A stretch of 64,000 bases of DNA from Bacteroidota bacterium (lineage in GTDB: Bacteria; Bacteroidota; Bacteroidia; Bacteroidales; Tenuifilaceae): assembly GCA_029560875.1 (NCBI GenBank), contig JAKQKB010000055.1, positions 1 through 64,000 of the forward strand, read 5' to 3'. The notes beneath the pieces are model-generated. The model saw only the letters and a list, made by a program, of their open reading frames with translations. It had not been told where the DNA came from and searched no databases. A program made the translations under genes and the position numbers. Below, one piece after another: positions 61,623 to 64,000 of this stretch (positions within the stretch are counted from its first letter, which is position 1; every line of letters starts with the position of its first letter).

Positions 61623-62165
61623 TTAAAAGTAAAAATTCAGTCCTCCACCAATTAGATTGTATGCTGGGTCGGTTAACCCAATTTCGGCCTCAAAAATAAA
61701 ACTCATATTTTTCTTAAGTCCAACCTCTAGGCCTACTGGTAACCATAGCAAGAATTGAGTGTCGTTATTCTCTGGGAAGTTTACATCAAGGTCTAACCCT
61801 GAAAACAGTCGTATCCCGCTTTTGATGGGAATGGTAAAGTTTAAAGTTCCATCAAGTCCGAAAACACCGAAATCGTGAGCCCCTACAGCAAGAGATATTT
61901 TTTTTGCAATCGCAAACTCAACATCGGCTCCAAAATAGTTCTCTGGGCCAAGTACTCCTATGTTTAAGCCAAAATCAATACCGCGTTTTAATCCATAACC
62001 ACCATGGAGAAAAAGCATAAACTCATTGCTTCCGTTAATTAGGACTGCTGGTTCGAATCCAATGCTGAAAGTTTTGGCTTTTAACGTTTGTCCTGTATTA
62101 AATACTTGGGCAGATGAAACTCCTACTAACATTAATAATGCTACAATAATAAATGTTTTTTTCAT
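61623..62165 (-). CDS. Outer-membrane-barrel-like protein of unknown function
   Basis: A 180-residue protein with a signal peptide (MKKTFIIVALLMLVGVSSAQ) and alternating strands with Gly/aromatic pattern (FGLNIGVLGPENYFGADVEF, LWLPVGLEVGLKKNMSFIFE) and a terminal Phe (GGGLNFYF), as in small outer-membrane beta-barrels. No specific family recognised. It lies 92 bases after the TonB-dependent receptor gene on the same strand and may belong to its operon. Confidence 0.6.
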   Translation of the reverse strand: MKKTFIIVALLMLVGVSSAQVFNTGQTLKAKTFSIGFEPAVLINGSNEFMLFLHGGYGLKRGIDFGLNIGVLGPENYFGADVEFAIAKKISLAVGAHDFGVFGLDGTLNFTIPIKSGIRLFSGLDLDVNFPENNDTQFLLWLPVGLEVGLKKNMSFIFEAEIGLTDPAYNLIGGGLNFYF

Positions 62166-62257
62166 ATACTATTTCAATTAAAAATTATTCAAAAGTATAA
62201 ACTATTTTTATATCAACTATCACAGAATCGATTAATTAGGTGTTTAATAAGCCGTTG

Positions 62258-64000
62258 CTAAAATTTATAGTTAATTCCAACGTAGAGTTTGGTTAATGAT
62301 TGCGGTGCTCGTGATAGAATCCATATGGACTCTCCATAAGGCGATGCATTCCAGTGCTTTTTGTTTAAAATATTATCGGCGCTAAAAGAAATTGAAAACT
62401 TTTTAAATCTATAGCCTAAACTTCCATAAAGAATAATAGCTCCAGGGATTTTCTTCTCACCTTTATAAAAACTATTACTTGTAGCAGTCCAAACATCACC
62501 ATAATATCTTGCCGTAATAGTTCCATAAAAAGATTTATAGGAATAAGATATGCTAGTGTTTAGTTTGTGTTGAGACACTTTTGGAATTTTTGATTCTGTC
62601 TCTTTGTCAATGCCGTGAGTAAAACTGTATCCTGCTGAAATAATTGCTTTAGCAATTTGGTAATTTATGTCGAGTTCTAAACCTATAATGTTTATATTTC
62701 CTAAGTTTGAGTTTATTTCAACAAATCCAGAATTAGGGTCTTGGCCTATTTGTGCTCGCATTGGGTTGAAATAGGGGTAATTCCCCTCTTGTGTTGGCGC
62801 CTCAACTGGTCTGATAATATCTTCCATAATATTATTGTAAGCGCTAAATCGCAACAGTAAATTTTTAAAAGGGTAGTAAAATCCGCTAAGTTCAATGGTT
62901 TGAACACGTTCAGGTTTTATATTAAGGTTAGGGATATGCATTGCATAAGGGTTTGCCCAATTCTCCCATCGGTAATAGTTTGAAGGGGCAATAAAGGCTG
63001 AGCCGTAAAGAGCCTTAAGGGTGGTTTTCTCGTTCATCTGGTAAACAACACCTATGCGAGGGTTTAGTGTTGACTTGTATATTGAGTTAAAATCGAATCG
63101 GCTACCCAATGTAACTGATATTTTGTCTTTAATTTTATATTCTGCCTGTATATAGCTGGCAAGATTATAGAAGTTTTGTTCACCAAAAATTGAGTCGGTT
63201 AAGCCCAGTAAACCAAAAGTGTATCCTTGTGGGTCAACAAATCCAGAGAGATTATCTCCGTATATTTCATCAAGATGAAAAGGTTCTTCTAAATTTTTAG
63301 TTTTTGGAAAAGAAATAACTTTACTCCAGGTTGAGCCCATGTTAATCATCAACTTTTGTGTTATCTCCCATTGTGCATTAATGGCTGTTTCGATGTATCT
63401 GGAGTATCCATACTTGTAACCAGCCGAACCTTTATCTAAGAAACCATTACCGTCCGAATCAATGGGAATGAAAAAGTTTGAAATGGGATTAATTGTATAA
63501 TCGCCTAAGGAAATGTTCGATGTGAGAGTAAACTCTTTTCCATCTAAAATCTTATAGTTAAAGTAAAGATGCCTAACGTCTTGCCCCCAGACATTGTTTT
63601 TAACATAGGCATAATTTGTTGGAATAGTGCTGGGCGCATTCGATTCTAACTGATGTTGCCAGTCGAGGCCCAATGTCAATTTTCCATAACGAATTTTGGA
63701 TAACAGATTCCAGTTCTTAATAGGATAAACTTTTTCCAAACTTCCAAGTTCTCCTTCATAATCATTTACAACTGCATAGTCCAACGAATCGGTATAATGC
63801 CTATGGTAAGGGAAGTCATTCCCATAGTAGAGTCTCCCGGAGATAATGACGTCAATGTCGTTATTTATAGATTTTCCAAAAGTTAAGTTTGATACAAGAG
63901 CATTTGTGGAAACATATCCGATTGAGCCAGCAACCCCATCTATGTCGGTGCCGTCCTTTGTAATCAGGTTTACTACTCCTGCGTAAGCGTCGGCACCGTA
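62258..64000 (-). CDS. TonB-dependent receptor (N-terminus off the right edge)
   Basis: An outer-membrane receptor. The reading frame is open to base 64000, so the gene starts beyond the window; an apparent TTG start at 63784 is internal. About 580 residues are visible. The first residues, YGADAYAGVVNLITK, belong to the end of the plug domain, and the rest is a 22-strand-type barrel with repeated aromatic strands (for example GLLGLTDSIFGEQNFYNLAS). It ends in a terminal Phe (LYVGINYKF). The ligand is unknown. It should be energised by TonB-type proteins like those at 24654-26181. Confidence 0.9.
   Translation of the reverse strand, partial: YGADAYAGVVNLITKDGTDIDGVAGSIGYVSTNALVSNLTFGKSINNDIDVIISGRLYYGNDFPYHRHYTDSLDYAVVNDYEGELGSLEKVYPIKNWNLLSKIRYGKLTLGLDWQHQLESNAPSTIPTNYAYVKNNVWGQDVRHLYFNYKILDGKEFTLTSNISLGDYTINPISNFFIPIDSDGNGFLDKGSAGYKYGYSRYIETAINAQWEITQKLMINMGSTWSKVISFPKTKNLEEPFHLDEIYGDNLSGFVDPQGYTFGLLGLTDSIFGEQNFYNLASYIQAEYKIKDKISVTLGSRFDFNSIYKSTLNPRIGVVYQMNEKTTLKALYGSAFIAPSNYYRWENWANPYAMHIPNLNIKPERVQTIELSGFYYPFKNLLLRFSAYNNIMEDIIRPVEAPTQEGNYPYFNPMRAQIGQDPNSGFVEINSNLGNINIIGLELDINYQIAKAIISAGYSFTHGIDKETESKIPKVSQHKLNTSISYSYKSFYGTITARYYGDVWTATSNSFYKGEKKIPGAIILYGSLGYRFKKFSISFSADNILNKKHWNASPYGESIWILSRAPQSLTKLYVGINYKF

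Noticed and set aside
63784-64000. A TTG start at 63784 for the TonB-dependent receptor
   Set aside because: The frame stays open to 64000 and the upstream residues (YGADAYAGVVNLITK) are typical plug-domain sequence, so the gene begins beyond the window.

Overview
The window is from a member of the Bacteroidota, probably a free-living Bacteroidales/Marinilabiliales-like bacterium. This rests on Bacteroidota-type promoters (TTG about 19-22 nt upstream of TAnnTTTG) before several genes, a SusC-type TonB-dependent receptor, TonB proteins, a FecI/FecR-type sigma/anti-sigma pair with STN and carboxypeptidase-regulatory-like domains, a DUF5020 outer-membrane protein, a very large lamin-tail surface protein with a gliding/T9SS-like C-terminus, and Bacteroidota-type integrase, DUF3871 and SiaC (DUF1987) families. 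No species name can be given from sequence reading alone.

Layout. 1-1781: end of purQ and an EEP-fold hydrolase. 2014-15742: a tightly packed plus-strand signalling locus: CheR, a HAMP/GAF/PAS membrane protein, a second degenerate CheR, a stand-alone CheB methylesterase domain, a membrane GAF protein, a GAF/PAS/PP2C (SpoIIE) phosphatase, a SiaB-type kinase, a SiaC (DUF1987) phospho-target, a TerB-ABC-ABC2 transporter fusion, a lipoprotein and a secreted protein. This looks like a chemosensory adaptation module joined to a SiaA/B/C partner switch, with no CheA, CheW or CheY in the window. 15842-26181 (mostly minus): a subclass B1 metallo-beta-lactamase, the 1881-residue surface protein, asd (plus), hflX and two tandem TonB-type transducers.

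26465-41215: tRNA-Ala(GGC) with an integrated mobile element of about 14.7 kb. The last 23 nt of the tRNA region are repeated exactly at 41193-41215, a tyrosine recombinase lies beside the tRNA, and the tRNA's probable original terminator now lies just beyond the right repeat. The element has a RepA-like ATPase, an excisionase-like HTH protein, a phage-type AAA ATPase, DUF3871, and AT-rich cargo including an 832-residue MORN/YwqK-type repeat protein and a WDW-repeat protein. No relaxase, conjugation or capsid gene was recognised.

41244-64000: chromosomal backbone again: an FMN-binding lipoprotein, small membrane/HHH proteins, an acetate-transporter homologue, DUF5020, a methyl-accepting chemotaxis protein, hisS-hutH, a second SiaC-like protein lacking the phospho-acceptor Thr, an ECF sigma/anti-sigma/periplasmic operon, a split transketolase with a methylglyoxal-synthase-like gene between its halves, ychF, a second ECF sigma/FecR locus flanked by two paralogous carboxypeptidase-regulatory-like secreted proteins, and the C-terminal part of a TonB-dependent receptor running off the right edge. 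Functional links between genes are inferred from order and family; nothing here was tested by database search.
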